A stretch of 64,000 bases of DNA from Rhizomys pruinosus (taxonomy: Eukaryota > Chordata > Mammalia > Rodentia > Spalacidae): positions 651,063 to 715,062 of the forward strand of contig VZQC01000590.1 of NCBI GenBank assembly GCA_009823505.1. Reading direction: 5' to 3'. Made by a program: the position numbers and the translations under genes. The stretch's first letter is position 1, and every line of letters starts with the position of its first letter. Under the pieces are notes generated by a model that made no database searches, was not told the DNA's origin, and saw only the letters and a program-made list of their open reading frames with translations. This document shows, one piece after another, positions 9,751 through 20,862 of the stretch.

Positions 9751-11360
9751 TTAGGGACCGAGAAGTGGAAGTCTGACACTCCTTCACAGGTGTTTTCAAG
9801 CCCTGATTTTGAACCCTCCTCCCACATCACCAGTCTCCTCCATAATTGGCACTTTCAGTCTTTGGGATGAATTATCACACCCCCAGTGACATGTTACCTA
9901 GAAAGTTTTAAGGATCAAGAAAGTTTGCTAATTGCCATAATATTAAAACTGGTGAAACACTTGGGAACCCTAGTCTCAGCCTTTTCTGCTTTTCCACCCT
10001 CATCTTCTTCACCAGCTCCTTCATGTCTGACCATTTATTTAAGCTCCCAACCCTGCAAGACCTTCTACTCTGGTCTGTCCAAAGGCGGGTCTAAGCATTA
10101 TAGGTCCAGACCTCTCTGAGTTGAGACTCAAATAGTCTCTTACCATATTGATTTATCATCTAACATTCAAGGGATTCTGTATGGGAACCCAAAGGTATGT
10201 TGTGTTGAGTGGGTATGTGTAACCTTCTATCAGAGGGAAGAATAATTCCCAGGTACTGAATATATGAGGGAGGGGTGGGTGACTGAAAAGGGAATCTCTG
10301 GGCTTTAAGTGAGATGCTATCTGGTTCTGCCCAGGCCCAGTGGGGGTTCAGGAGAATGGTATCTTGCTTCAGGGAAGCATAGGACAACACCCCTCAAGCA
10401 CTTAACCATCCGGTTGGAGACTGTGGGGAGTCCTCGCAGCATTAATGGACAGAGACCTCTGCACAGCCACAGATAACTTAATCGCCAAGACACCTTGATT
10501 GATAGTACCCAAGGCCGGAACACAATTTAATTGCTTCCACCCACAATCCAGAATCCTACTTGAGTGGTGAGCTGGTGTCTCCAATAGTAGAGCTCCTCTT
10601 TTAAACAATTCATCATTCCAAAGAGGGGAAAACAAAAATTAAGACCTAGGAGTTAAAGCAAGATAGTTTAAAATATCTTAAGAAGTCCCTGAGGCCCAGA
10701 GGGGAATACTGGCTTTATTTTCCAAACACATTTCTTTAAGATCAAAGGTGATCGAGTTACTAATCACAAAGGACATTTGAGCAGTTCAGAACTAACAAGC
10801 GAAATCACTTTGAACCCTGGCAGTGTTTCCTTCCAATGATGATGATGTGTGGGCCTCAGCTGTTGCCAGCAGTTACGGCTGCTGCACCTCAGGCTTCTGA
10901 AAGACCATCAAGGATGCTTGAATCAGTCACAGCCTGGGTTCTCAGAAGGTCACCGGCTTAACCTTTGCTCACAGTGAAGTGGATATGCCTTCACGAAGCT
11001 GCTGCTTTCTGGGAAAAGTCAACAGTCATATCGTGTTTCCTATATAGTGCCTGAATAAATAGCTGTCACAACTCAGACTGAAGCCTTCTGGCTCTGATTT
11101 TTATCAGGGGTAGAATTGAAATGCATATACAGTGCCAGGTTTAGTGCACCATCTTGCTGTGTGCAGGACAGTAGAGCTTTGCAGACCTGGCCTGTCCCCT
11201 GCACCCTGGCACTGCTCCACATTTTAAAAAAATCTTTATAGAGTGTTATTCTTGCGCATTGCATTTTAAAGAGAAGCACATAAATATTCCATAATTCCTT
11301 TAAATACAAGATAACTTTTTTTCAAGTAGAAAAATAGATCTCAATAAACATGATTTATGA
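9751..11360. other. Unique sequence, 1.6 kb
   Basis: No gene or repeat recognised. A segment at 10979-11028 is partly duplicated inside the B2 downstream. Several short open frames exist without recognisable domains. Confidence 0.5.
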
Positions 11361-11610
11361 GGCTGGAGAGGTGGCTTAGTGGTTAAGAGCAATGGATGCT
11401 CTTGCAGAGAACCAGGCTTTGGTTCCTCACAGGGGGGCTCACAACTCCCTGTAACCCCACTACCAGAGGGGCTGATACTTTCTTCTGGCCACTGCAGGCA
11501 TTGTAGGTACGTGGTGAGTATATTGTGGATATGTCTTCATAAGCTCTTTACAAAACTGCTTTCTGGGAAAAGTCAACAGTCAAAATACTCATACACTTAA
11601 AATAAAAATA
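11361..11610 (+). mobile_element. B2 SINE carrying a copied local segment
   Basis: Forward B2 head (GGCTGGAGAGGTGGC, AGTGGTTAAGAGC). Near 11525-11583 the B2 body is replaced by sequence matching unique DNA at 10979-11028, sharing CTGCTTTCTGGGAAAAGTC. An ATACTCATACACTTAAAATAAA B2 tail follows. Confidence 0.85.
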
Positions 11611-11743
11611 GAACATTTTTAGAAACCCATGTTTTATAATATTTTTTTCTGGGGATTAAGCATATGAGCTGTTGTTATAAAGGCTGATACTTCCAGAACC
11701 TATTTTATAGGTTTAAAGATGCAGTTAAGGATACATATCATTT

Positions 11744-11914
11744 AATTAATTAATTAACTTATTTATTTATTTATTTTTAGTAGGGTCCTTCCTGTAGCTC
11801 TGGCTTGGCTAGAACACATTATAATGAACTAGGCTGGCCTTGATCTCACAGACATCCACCTACCTCTGACTCCTAAGCACTGGAATTAAAGGTGAGTATC
11901 ACTGCCTTGGCAGA
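11744..11914 (-). mobile_element. B1 SINE, older copy with TSD
   Basis: Reverse B1 with a TTAA/TTTA-rich tail. TSD ACATATCATTT at 11733-11743 and 11915-11925. The B1 body is diverged. Confidence 0.88.
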
Positions 11915-12005
11915 ACATATCATTTCAAAGATTAGTCATAATCTTATTTAGTTACTAAAATAATTAAAAATCCATCTTTAATACTTAAAAATATTAAATT
12001 ACATT

Positions 12006-12345
12006 TATTTTTTGTTGGTGGGCACATGGGTGCCTCAGAGTGTTTGGAGGTCAGAGGATAACTTACTTTCTTTTTTTTTTTTTTTTTTTTGTCTTTTTGA
12101 GACAGGGTCTCCCTGTAGCCCCAGCTTCCTGGAACTCACTCTGCAGACCAGGCTGGCCTTGAACTCACAAAGATCCGCCTGCCTCTGCCTCCCAAGTGCT
12201 AGGATTAAAGGCGTGTGCCACCATGCCCGGCTAACTTTTAAGGCTAACTTTCTTTCCTTCCACCATGTAAGATCCCAGGATTGGACCAAACCTGGCCTGG
12301 CAGGTTTGGAGACAAACTCCTTCACCGGCTGAGCCGTCACAGCTC
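12006..12345 (-). mobile_element. B3-type SINE split by a B1
   Basis: The left piece (12006-12066) has TTTGGAGGTCAGAGGATAAC. The right piece (12233-12345) has TCCTTCCACCATGTAAG and GGCTGAGCCGTCAC. Together they form a reverse B3 (B2-related) SINE. The B1 lies inside it. Confidence 0.8.
12071..12232 (-). mobile_element. B1 SINE nested in B3
   Basis: Young reverse B1 (T20-rich tail, GTCTTTTTGAGACAGGG to CCATGCCCGGCT). Its position inside the B3 sets relative age. Confidence 0.95.
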
Positions 12346-13241
12346 ACTACTTTTCACTAGGACAGAGTACAATCATTTTCTCATGTACTGAAGTCATTGG
12401 AGGGCAATTTAAGTTAATAGAAATTTACTTTCTTAAATTTCTTAAATTTATTTTATTCTTTGACAATTTCATATATGCTGGGGGAAACTAAGGCACAGGG
12501 ACCCTGCCACGAGACTCGTGTGCAGAAATCAGGAAACTTTATATTCACTCCAGTGGGCCCAAGTGGAGTTTCCTCCTGAAGAACTTGAGAAACAAGTTGG
12601 CTCCCTTCACAGTTCTTATATATGCCCCTGTGTTGCTACAGCATCGGTGGGTTTACAGCCTATGTGATTATCACCACAAATGTTTACATTCCCTATCACC
12701 ACTGAAAGGAAATTCTTTCTGCAGGCCCATTGGAGAGGCAGATATCTAGATATCTAGGGCAGAGGTTACTTTTTTTAAAAAAACAGGTTTATTTTTTAAA
12801 AAAACAGGCACCTTAGCAAGCAAGGCACTGAGAACAGATGTTCCTCTGTGGTATCTATTTCTTAAGACTTTTTCCATTTTAGTTTTGATTCCTTTTTTAA
12901 CATGAATTTTAGTAAGCATTTACAAAGCCATTACAAGTTGAACACTTGATTCTAAAGTACAAAATCAGTCATAAAACAATACTGCACATACAAAAGTGTC
13001 ATTAAATGCATGGTTATATTTCTTTCCTCCTATCACATATATTGAATTTTGGTCATTTTCACTTTCCTTCCCTCTGAAATCCTCTCCTTACAAGCCCTTC
13101 TCCAACTTCTATGTGTTTTTTTGAACTGCTAGGTTAAATTATGGCTGCTTACCTTCAGAGTGGAGTGGTTTCCCACTGCAGACTGAATTACAGGCTGTTA
13201 ATATCTTTTTCAAAAATTTCTCCTTGTCCTCTTTTATGGAT
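12346..13241. other. Unclassified DNA with small perfect repeats
   Basis: No gene seen. A tandem pair of the palindrome AGATATCT lies at 12740-12755. Two identical 17-bp copies of TTTTTTAAAAAAACAGG lie at 12771-12787 and 12792-12808. The block 12475-12770 may be an unrecognised LTR. Confidence 0.45.
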
Positions 13242-13967
13242 AAAATATCATACTCTGGTAGGTTACTTTGGCATAGACACATATGTTTGGATGATATGTT
13301 AATCCATGAATTACATTTTTACCCCCTGATGAATATGACAGGGTCTTACTATTAGTGCTGCTTAAATACCTATATATCTAATTGCTTGTGCTTCATTAGT
13401 AGGATCGAAAGGTTACTCCTGAACAAACTGTCAGCCCATGAAAGGAAACAGCCAGAATTGACCAGAATCCAAGTCAACAGCTCCAGAGAGAGAGGACAGT
13501 TTTACTTCTCATCCACCTGTGCCCCTTTTCTAAGCCTAGGGAAAAATCTGTGGAAGAGGGGGCGTGGTAGAATGTAAAGGCTGTGATTGGGGTGAACGGT
13601 GAAACTACAGCGATGTAGTCTGGACACTCATTTGATCAACTTGATTGAACAAACAACCTGTCACCCCCCACTCAATGGTGGGACTGTGGGGGTTTGGGCA
13701 CAACAGTCTGTAGATTGGTTTTGCACGAAGGATGCTTATACTCATGGATTATCACTTATAGCTAAAAAATGAAAAAAAAAAAAAAACCTGAAAGAGGCAG
13801 GACAGTTATGGCAGAATACATGATCTGGGATGGGGTGGAGGTGGGGGGGAAGGGAAAGGGAAATATGCCTGATCTGAATTGGAAAATGATGTACGAAATG
13901 CACAAACCATCAATAAAAATTAAATAAAAACAAAACAAAACAAAACAAAAAAAAATATCATACTCTG
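13242..13967 (+). mobile_element. Repeat X copy A, 5'-inverted L1-type insertion
   Basis: Insert flanked by the 16-bp TSD AAAATATCATACTCTG (13242-13257 and 13952-13967). The first ~92 bp (13258-13349) are inverted relative to the rest, as shown by comparison with copy B. The forward part (13350-13951) ends in a G-rich polypurine run (13834-13861), then AATAAAAATT and an A-rich tail. These are hallmarks of L1 target-primed reverse transcription with twin priming. I could not name the source family. Confidence 0.85.
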
Positions 13968-14114
13968 TTGATGTGTTTCAGTCTCTTTTTCCTGAAGAGA
14001 AACCGGAAGTAAAGACATCTATGTTAATGTGTACATTAAAGATGAGCAGTTAGGTCTAATTTTAGGCCCATCAGCCCTGACAGCTCCTTTTTAATCACTT
14101 GGATTTGAACAGAT

Positions 14115-14122
14115 ATGCAAAT
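14115..14122 (+). promoter_or_regulatory. Octamer-like motif ATGCAAAT
   Basis: Exact match to the POU-factor octamer. Such 8-mers occur by chance, so function is only a possibility. Confidence 0.3.
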
Positions 14123-14523
14123 ATAGGAATTAGAAGTGAAGAACTCACAATTTAGAAGTCATCGTTGCTAAAATTGCCTGAGAGCTGCATAGATTTGTAA
14201 TTCATTCATTTTGCTTGGATTCCGGAAATCTAGAGTCTTAATAAAAGCAGAAACCAGAACCCATTTATACTAAGCAAACCCAAATGAATGGTGTACTTAA
14301 TGCCCAAGTCTTCGATCTGACCTACCACAGATATCTCCCAGATAGAAATCTCTAGGCTCGTCTGTGACTACAGCATTCATGCACCTTTGGTGCTGGGGAA
14401 AGGAAGGCTGATAAATAAATGAAGATATTTAGCATCTTTCTCCACAATTATTTGCTGGATGAGATAAGCCTTATTTTAAAAAGGAAAATGACTATAATGA
14501 TAAACAACATGAATGTCTGTCAT

Positions 14524-14531
14524 TGACGTCA
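14524..14531. promoter_or_regulatory. Perfect CRE palindrome TGACGTCA
   Basis: Exact full-site cAMP response element, which contains a CpG, in a CpG-poor unique region. CREB/ATF binding is inferred, not shown. Confidence 0.4.
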
Positions 14532-15157
14532 TTCCAGGTCAGTGTACGCTGCACCATTGAATAATCACATACTCTGACTTTATCCAAATGGGGGTGGTGT
14601 CTCTAGTGGGAATGCAAAACTTGTGGGGATGCATGAGACTCAATTTTCCATAGTCACAGACAACATTAAAGGGAAAGCAACAGAGCATTTAGCCAGGTAA
14701 GCTGTATATTTTATTTTCTAGATTAACCAGGACACTAGGTGGCTGGATGGCGTCCAACAGCACTGCATTAAATCACAGCCTCCCTAGGCTCCTGACGCCC
14801 AGGCTAGGGCACCACAAGTCATCTGTCTTCCCAGCCAGTAAACCGTGTGTGATCAATCCTTCTGCAAAGGATGGTCATAAAATTTTTCAACGGTAACGCA
14901 GAATTCTCATTTCACGAACCATCATGAGGTGATGCTTGATGATCAATGTTTAATCACAGGCAAGAATTAAAATATATAGTCTAGGAGTGCCACAGAGGGC
15001 AAGGCCTAGTGCTGGAGCCCAGGAAGCAGGGCTGGATGGGTTGCTGATGGGCCTGGTCACTTTAATCACATGGCTCCCAGGAAGTGACCTGAAGCTTCCT
15101 CCCCAGTCTTCTCCTTGTCCCTGCCAGCTGCCCTTCATTCTATTAAAACCACCCGGG

Positions 15158-15425
15158 CCAGGCTGGAGAGATGGCCTAGCGGTTAAGAGCGCTGACCGCT
15201 CTTACAGAGGACCCGGGTTCGATCCCCAGCACCCACATGGCGGCTGAGAACCGTCTGAAACTCCAATTCCAGGAGAACTCCAGTTCCAGGGGAATCCGAC
15301 ACCCTCTTCTGACCTCCGCGGCATTGCACGACACGGGTGCGCAGACTTGCATGCAGACAGTACATTCATACACATACAGAAATAAATAAAAATTAATAAA
15401 AAAAATTAAAAAAAAAAAAAAAAAA
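15158..15425 (+). mobile_element. B2 SINE, young, with duplicated module
   Basis: Full-length forward B2 with intact head (GGCTGGAGAGATGGC), a B box GGTTCGATCCCC, the 17-bp duplicated module and an A-rich tail. TSD CACCCGGG at 15150-15157 and 15426-15433. The Pol III promoter looks intact. Confidence 0.97.
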
Positions 15426-15433
15426 CACCCGGG

Positions 15434-16204
15434 TAACACAGGCCTCTCTCTGGTGGAGTTCTCCTGCCGTCAGCCTTATCTCACTAGGCAGGAAGACTCA
15501 CAGACCCCAATCAAAGGTCCAGAGCACCACAGTCGTGAGGGGTCTCAGGGACAGCTCTCTGTGGCAGACACCATATTGGGCCCAAGTTCAAAGGCAAAGC
15601 AGTGACATTGTTTCCTCTCAGGCCTTTGTGGAGAGGTTTAGGCAAGAGGTGGCAGGTGCTCTGCCTGGAAGCCCTTTGAAGTTCTAGGGTGGCCAACAGC
15701 TTGTTGCTACTCAGACAGCCGTGGACCCCTAACAGCAATCAGGGCCCCGTTATCACATGGCTCCACGGAGGTGACAGGAGTGCCATACATTCTTGCCAGG
15801 TTTCCCTCATGCTTTGTAAATAATGCTGTAATAGAAAGGGATGGAACAGTGGAGTGGGTGCTAAGCAGGCTGACCTCTAAGGGAACCTTGAGGCCACAGC
15901 CTGACTTTTGGGGATGGGGCAGATGCTGCCCATTTCGGGAACTTCTCCCTCCTCAGCCCTCCTGCGGGGCCTTTCGGCAAGCCCAAGCTGGGCTCCTGCT
16001 GTCTGCTCACAGGGAGCCTACTCTCTCCCTCCTGCTTCCCCTGGTTACTCCAATGGCCCTTGGCCCTCTACCTCCATCTTTCTTGTCGTCCAGCCACTAT
16101 TCTGTCTTTCTTTCTCCATCCTCTCCTTGCCTGGGAAATCCTCTGTCATGTTTGTGACTGGCCCCCTGGGGTACCATTCTCTTTTTTAATCTAGTTTTTA
16201 CTCA
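15434..16204. other. Unique sequence
   Basis: No exon or repeat recognised. Open frames near 15771-16189 overlap in two frames and look like composition effects in a C/T-rich region. Confidence 0.45.
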
Positions 16205-16565
16205 ACCTGAAACCTTCAGCATCATTGCCATTGTGTTTTGTTGAATTTATATACTCTCTCTGTGTATGGATATGTGCGGTATAGGCACACATGTGTGGGT
16301 GTGTATGCTCTTGCACACGTGGAAGCCAGAAGAGGACGTCAGGTACCATGGTTTGTCACTCTCCCCTCTATTCCTGTGAGACAGAGACTGAATCTGAAGC
16401 TAGGCTGGCAGACAGCAAACTGTAACAAATCCTCCAGCCTCTACTTCCCGAGAAAGCCAGCCACACTCAACATCTTACATGGTCACTGGAATCTGGACAC
16501 AGGTCCTAATGCTCGAAGTATTCTTACCCACGGAGGCACCTCTCCAAGACCAGCACTGCATTTTA
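16205..16565 (-). mobile_element. B4-type SINE (B1-ID composite), diverged
   Basis: Ordered blocks: CACACATGTGTGGG, GAAGCCAGAAGAGGACGTCAGG, GAGACAGAGACTGAATCTGAAG, and an ID-like end ACATGGTCACTGG to GCACCTCTCCAAGACC. This layout is that of rodent B4 elements in reverse. Confidence 0.7.
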
Positions 16566-16767
16566 GATATGCAGACAGGTTTTCTCTGTGGCTCGACAGT
16601 TCTTGTATTCTTTTATGTCAAGAAAAAAACATACGATTTGTTCAAAGAACTGCCAGAATCAGTATTTGTAGAAAATGGCTGGAAGCAGCATCCTCCCCAT
16701 ATTTTAGTACTTAAAAGTTAGTGAACTGATCATTTTAATTCCATTTGAGATTTTTTAAGGGGAAGAA

Positions 16768-16800
16768 ATATATATGTATATATATATGTATATATATGTA

Positions 16801-16835
<35 letters not shown>
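16768..16835. repeat. (TA)n/(TATATG)n microsatellite
   Basis: TATATG units followed by uninterrupted TA. Likely unstable. Confidence 0.97.
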
Positions 16836-16842
<7 letters not shown>

Positions 16843-17307
16843 CTACCACCATCAAGCACTCTCCCTGCCTGTAAGTTACCTTTCAGCAGCATTTGCCTGT
16901 TGACAAAATGATAGTAAGTACTATTTTAAAATGCCAGTTAATGCACCTTTTAGGAAGTAAAATAAAAGAAAATATGAAATTTAAAAGCACCCTATTTGGT
17001 AAAACAAGCCCAAATCTGGTTGTAAATACATGTCTCAGTATGTAAACATATAGACATATACATACATTTGCATATGGATTAATATATGCATATACAGAGT
17101 TTTATGCATTTTGCTTTTGCACAGCATTTGGAGTTTTAAACAATTTTACAGCAGCTCGCACATCTATCATTTTGCAGAAGATTTGGCTTGTTAGCTTCTC
17201 CCTGCTGATGTTGAAACTCCGATTCATTTTTTTTTTAGGTCAGGCTTGAAGGTAAATTAAAAATGTATTGAATAACAGCAGGAAAAATGGCTCCTATCCT
17301 CCACAGA
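16836..17307. other. AT-rich unique spacer
   Basis: No gene or repeat recognised. ACATATA/TATGCATAT low-complexity strings lie at 17040-17100. Confidence 0.45.
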
Positions 17308-17322
17308 TTTCAATATGTACTT

Positions 17323-17424
17323 CCTTTTTGGAAACAGGGTCTCACTATGTAGCTCTGGCTGGCCTGGAACTTACTATGTAGTCCAGACTGGCCTTGAACT
17401 CACAGAGATCCCCCTGCCTCTGCC
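17323..17424 (-). mobile_element. B1 SINE, 5'-truncated, with TSD
   Basis: Reverse B1 ending at CTCTGCC, lacking the 5' end. Flanked by near-identical TTTCAATATGTACTT and TTTCAATAGATACTT (2 mismatches), which I read as an aged TSD. Confidence 0.88.
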
Positions 17425-17578
17425 TTTCAATAGATACTTATATGAATTTTGTTGTTGTTTAATTCCTTTTATTTTCATGAATTAACTCATCCTGCCAAGA
17501 GGTAGAGTTCACTTAACAATAACCTTTCTCTGAATGTTTGTAACTGAGCGGATCTTTCCCACATCTAAATTATACTGT

Positions 17579-18135
17579 TGTCTTAGCTTCTTTTCCCTGT
17601 TGCTGTTATAAATACTCTGACATAAGCAACTCAAGGGAGAAAGGGTTCATTTGGCTCACTGTTCAATGTCACAAACCAGCGAAGCAGAGAAGTCACACAG
17701 GAAGGAGATTTACAGCACTCGTCACCTTGCATCATGAAGCAAGGAGAGGAGAATGATCAGTTTCCACTGCTCCAGTGTTAGAGTCCAGCATTCCCTGTCC
17801 AGGGAATGGTCCTGCTCATAATTAAGGTGGGTCTTCCAGGGGATGACCAGATGCCTCAGTGGGTAAAGGCACTTGCCTTTGAAAGCCGGTGCTGTGAATT
17901 AGATCCCCATAAAAGAGGAAGAAGACTGACTGCACAAAGTTGTCCTTGGACCACCACATATACATTGTGCTACACCCTCCCACACACATTATGCAAACAC
18001 ACATGATTAGGATGATAAAGATGGGGTTCCCCACATCATTTAATGCAGTCAAGGTAATCCCACACAGGTGTACTAGAGGCCTGTCTCCCAGGTAATTCTG
18101 GAGGCTGTCCAGTTGATAATTATAATCAGCCACTG
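17579..18135 (-). mobile_element. Rodent MaLR LTR split by a B3 SINE
   Basis: Reverse LTR pieces at 17579-17838 (TCTTAGCTTC, TTTCCCTGTTGCTG, GGCTCACTGTTC, GGGAATGGTCCTGC) and 18020-18135 (GGTAATTCTGGAGGCTGTCC). Same subfamily type as 7939-8310. Confidence 0.88.
17839..18019 (+). mobile_element. B3-type SINE inside MaLR LTR
   Basis: Forward B3 pattern: ATGCCTCAGTGGGTAAAGGC, ACTTGCC, a degenerate B box GAATTAGATCCCC, CAAAGTTGTCC and an ACACACAT-rich tail. No clean TSD. Confidence 0.75.
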
Positions 18136-18237
18136 AAAATACTCTGTGTCTCAGGAAATGTTGGCAAATGAACATCTCATGTTGAGTGGTATGAAGTCTC
18201 TTAAAAGTATACACAACTGGCAGTGTGTGTCTGTGAT

Positions 18238-18427
18238 CTTTTTTATTTTTATGTATATGAGTGTATTGTATGTAAGTACACCTGTGTCATGAAAGTGCAA
18301 TGCAGACAGAGGTCAGAAGAGGGCACTGGATCACCTTCAACTGAAGTTATGGACAGTTATTAGCTGTCCCCAGTCCTCTGAAAGAGCAGTTAAGTGTTCT
18401 TAACCACTGAGCCATTCTCTTCAGCCC
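18238..18427 (-). mobile_element. B2 SINE with TSD
   Basis: Reverse B2: ATGCAGACAGAGGTCAGAAG, GAGCAGTTAAGTG, CATTCTCTTCAGCCCC. Flanks share TGTCTGTGATC and TGTCTGTAATC. A moderately diverged copy. Confidence 0.9.
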
Positions 18428-19724
18428 CTGTCTGTAATCATCTGAATTATCTTTCCTTTATGCTCCCAATTTCTAGAATATTTTAGCTGGATGTATAAGT
18501 TGATGAGATATTTGCACATTCATTTACTTAATAAATTTACCATAGTAAATTATTTTCCACTGAATTTTGGTATTGAACAATTATTATAATTAAAATATAT
18601 CATGGGGGCCTTTTTATTTGTTTCATTTGACTTTAAATTCAGATTTAAGAAAATGTGATTGATGTCATAGAGACTGGAGATTGACTGACTACACTAGAGG
18701 AGTGCTCTTCTACCTAAAAATACCCTCCCCCACCACACCAGGGAGCTGGCTCTGAGGAACATCTGCAGCCTGTGACGTGAGGGAGGACAGGGACAAGATG
18801 AACTTCTATAGGAGCAGGGTCGTGATAGCCTGGTGCAGCCACACCACCTTTTTGTCCATAATCCATATAAAATCTGGAGAAAATATTCCCAGAGACTGCT
18901 AGCTGCTCTGTGAAATCATACAGAAGGTTGGTGATTCAGACAGTAAAAGGAACTTACCAAGACATGAATTAGACTCAGAGAGAATGGATTGAAACAGATT
19001 GAAGAGAACAGTGGGTGCGTTCTGAGAGAGAAGGCCACAGCATGAGAGCAGGTGGCAAGTTTTTAACAGCAGCAGAGAGGGAAGATCTGCAGTTTTCTTA
19101 TTGTGAGACTCCACGGTGGGGGCTCATATCCAAGAGGACGAGAGACCTCTCTATCTCACTGAGGAGTAAACTTTACAACATCAGTTGCTTTTCTTGAGAT
19201 AAGGCACCATGGGTCACTAAGGGGTCAGGCTCTGAATGGTCATGTTTGATTGTTAAGTGCCAGGATTTAGCCTTTTGTATGGGGCCTTTTGTCTCTACAT
19301 ACATTTAAATTAATTGCTCCCAGAGTTTGGTATCAGGGTGTTAAATAATGCCCCAATCGTGGAAGCAGTTGGGTGCCAAAAGAGATGAATACCACAGGGA
19401 ATCAGAGCATCAGGTTGGTACCAGGCTCAGCTCAAAAGGTGATTTCTAATAATACAGATATGCACTTGAAAGAAGTAGAGAAAAAACGATTGTTAAATCA
19501 TAGAACAAACTGTTAGGCTGGCCTTCAGAGAGGAAGGGAATAACAGAGGGTTCCGTTTCCTTCCCGAATTGTAAGTCTAGACACACGGGGAGAAAGCAGA
19601 AAGCATAATAAATGAAAATAAGAAGAAATCTCCTCAAAGAACAACAAGAAACGAAGCCTGTACATGAATTTATTTCTAATCTTATCATCTTAAGCATAGC
19701 ACTGAACTCATAAAAGACAATTGA
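18428..19724. other. Unique sequence
   Basis: No gene or repeat recognised over 1.3 kb. A CRE-like TGACGTGA occurs near 18774-18781. Confidence 0.45.
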
Positions 19725-20030
19725 CAGGTTTTATTACTTATGAAATTAAAAATTTCTGTAAAAAAATACCTAAAGTCAAAGGCAATAGGTGAGCCTAGAA
19801 GGAATATTTGTGACTCACACAGCAAGCAAAAGCCTAAATTCCTTAATCTATGAAACTCATAAAATAAATGAAAGGAAGATGAGCAGCACAGCAGGAAATC
19901 AGGCAGAGGAACCATGGGTTTCCTGGCGCAGAAAGCACAGTGACTAATTAACCTAAGAAAACCTTATGCATAATTAAAGAAATGCAAATAAATATAATGA
20001 CATATCATTTTCCTCATCTCCCCCATAGTT
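19725..20030 (+). mobile_element. Old L1 ORF2 fragment
   Basis: Forward L1 ORF2-like DNA: AAATTAAAAATTTCTGTAAA, AAAGCCTAAATTCCTTAATC, and AAGAAATGCAAATAAATATAATGACATATC-like blocks in consensus order. Frames are broken. Confidence 0.6.
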
Positions 20031-20044
20031 AAAAATTAAACAAT

Positions 20045-20251
20045 TTGGGCTGGAGAGATGGCCTAGCGGTTAAGAGCTCCAACTGCTCTTGCAGAGAACC
20101 CAGTTTCGATCCCCAGCACCCACATGGCAGCTGAAAACCGTCTTTGACTCCAGTTTCAGGGGAATCTGACACCCTTTTCTGACCTCCGCAGTATTGCACA
20201 ACACGGGTGCACAAACTTACATGCAGATAGTACATTCATATATGTAAAAAT
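20045..20251 (+). mobile_element. B2 SINE with 13-bp TSD
   Basis: Forward B2 without the duplicated module. TSD AAAATTAAACAAT at 20032-20044 and 20252-20264. Confidence 0.96.
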
Positions 20252-20339
20252 AAAATTAAACAATACCCAGGGCTACCCTGAGTATGAGGCCTGAAACCCT
20301 TGCCACTGTTGGTCAGAAACTGGGATGGTTTTCAGAAAA

Positions 20340-20540
20340 GCGGTTAAGAGCACCGACTGCTCTTGCAGAGGACCCGGGTTCAATCCCCTGCATCCACACG
20401 GTGGCTGAGAAGCGTCTTTAACTCCAGTTCCAGGGGAATCCGACACCTTCTTCTGACCTCCGTGGCATTGCACAACACGGGTGCACAAACCTACATGCAG
20501 ACAGTACATTCATACACACAAAAAATAAATAATTAAAAAA
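20340..20540 (+). mobile_element. B2 SINE, 5'-truncated
   Basis: Begins at GCGGTTAAGAGC, lacking the first ~20 bp of B2, then keeps the B box GGTTCAATCCCC and an A-rich tail. Same orientation as the B2 just upstream. Confidence 0.93.
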
Positions 20541-20704
20541 TATGAACCAAATTTGTGCTTTTTCAACTTGTTATCAGATAAATTCACTAATATACTAATA
20601 CACAGATACAGATTTCTTTCTTTATTTTGCTGAGGACTACATCTAAGACCTTGCATAAGTGATATACAATTAGTTTCAGCCTCAGAACTTACAAAACATT
20701 TCTT

Positions 20705-20862
20705 TAAAAAAATTGTTATCTATTTTCTTATGTACATGAATATATTGCTTTCACCTGAGTCACACCCACAGAGAGCAGAAGAAGGCGTTGGATCCCCTGG
20801 AACTTGTGGTATTGACAATTGTTATCTGTCATGTGGGTGCTGGAAATCGAACCCACGTGTAT
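20705..20862 (-). mobile_element. B2 SINE fragment
   Basis: Reverse B2 tail and middle (CACAGAGAGCAGAAGAAGG, CATGTGGGTGCTGG, AATCGAACCCACG), joined directly to L1 3' UTR sequence. Confidence 0.8.

Larger units (their letters stand above)
13968..15157. other. Unique sequence with regulatory-looking motifs
   Basis: About 1.2 kb without recognised repeats. It contains an octamer-like ATGCAAAT (14115-14122), a perfect TGACGTCA CRE (14524-14531) and several TAAT cores. Could be a conserved non-coding element. Confidence 0.45.

Noticed and set aside
15158..15425. tRNA gene call from A and B boxes
   Set aside because: The boxes belong to a B2 SINE (tRNA-derived). No cloverleaf acceptor stem or mature tRNA length is present.
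15987..16714. Overlapping 80-158 codon frames in 15.8-16.7 kb
   Set aside because: No domain, no splice or promoter context, and partly inside a B4-type SINE.
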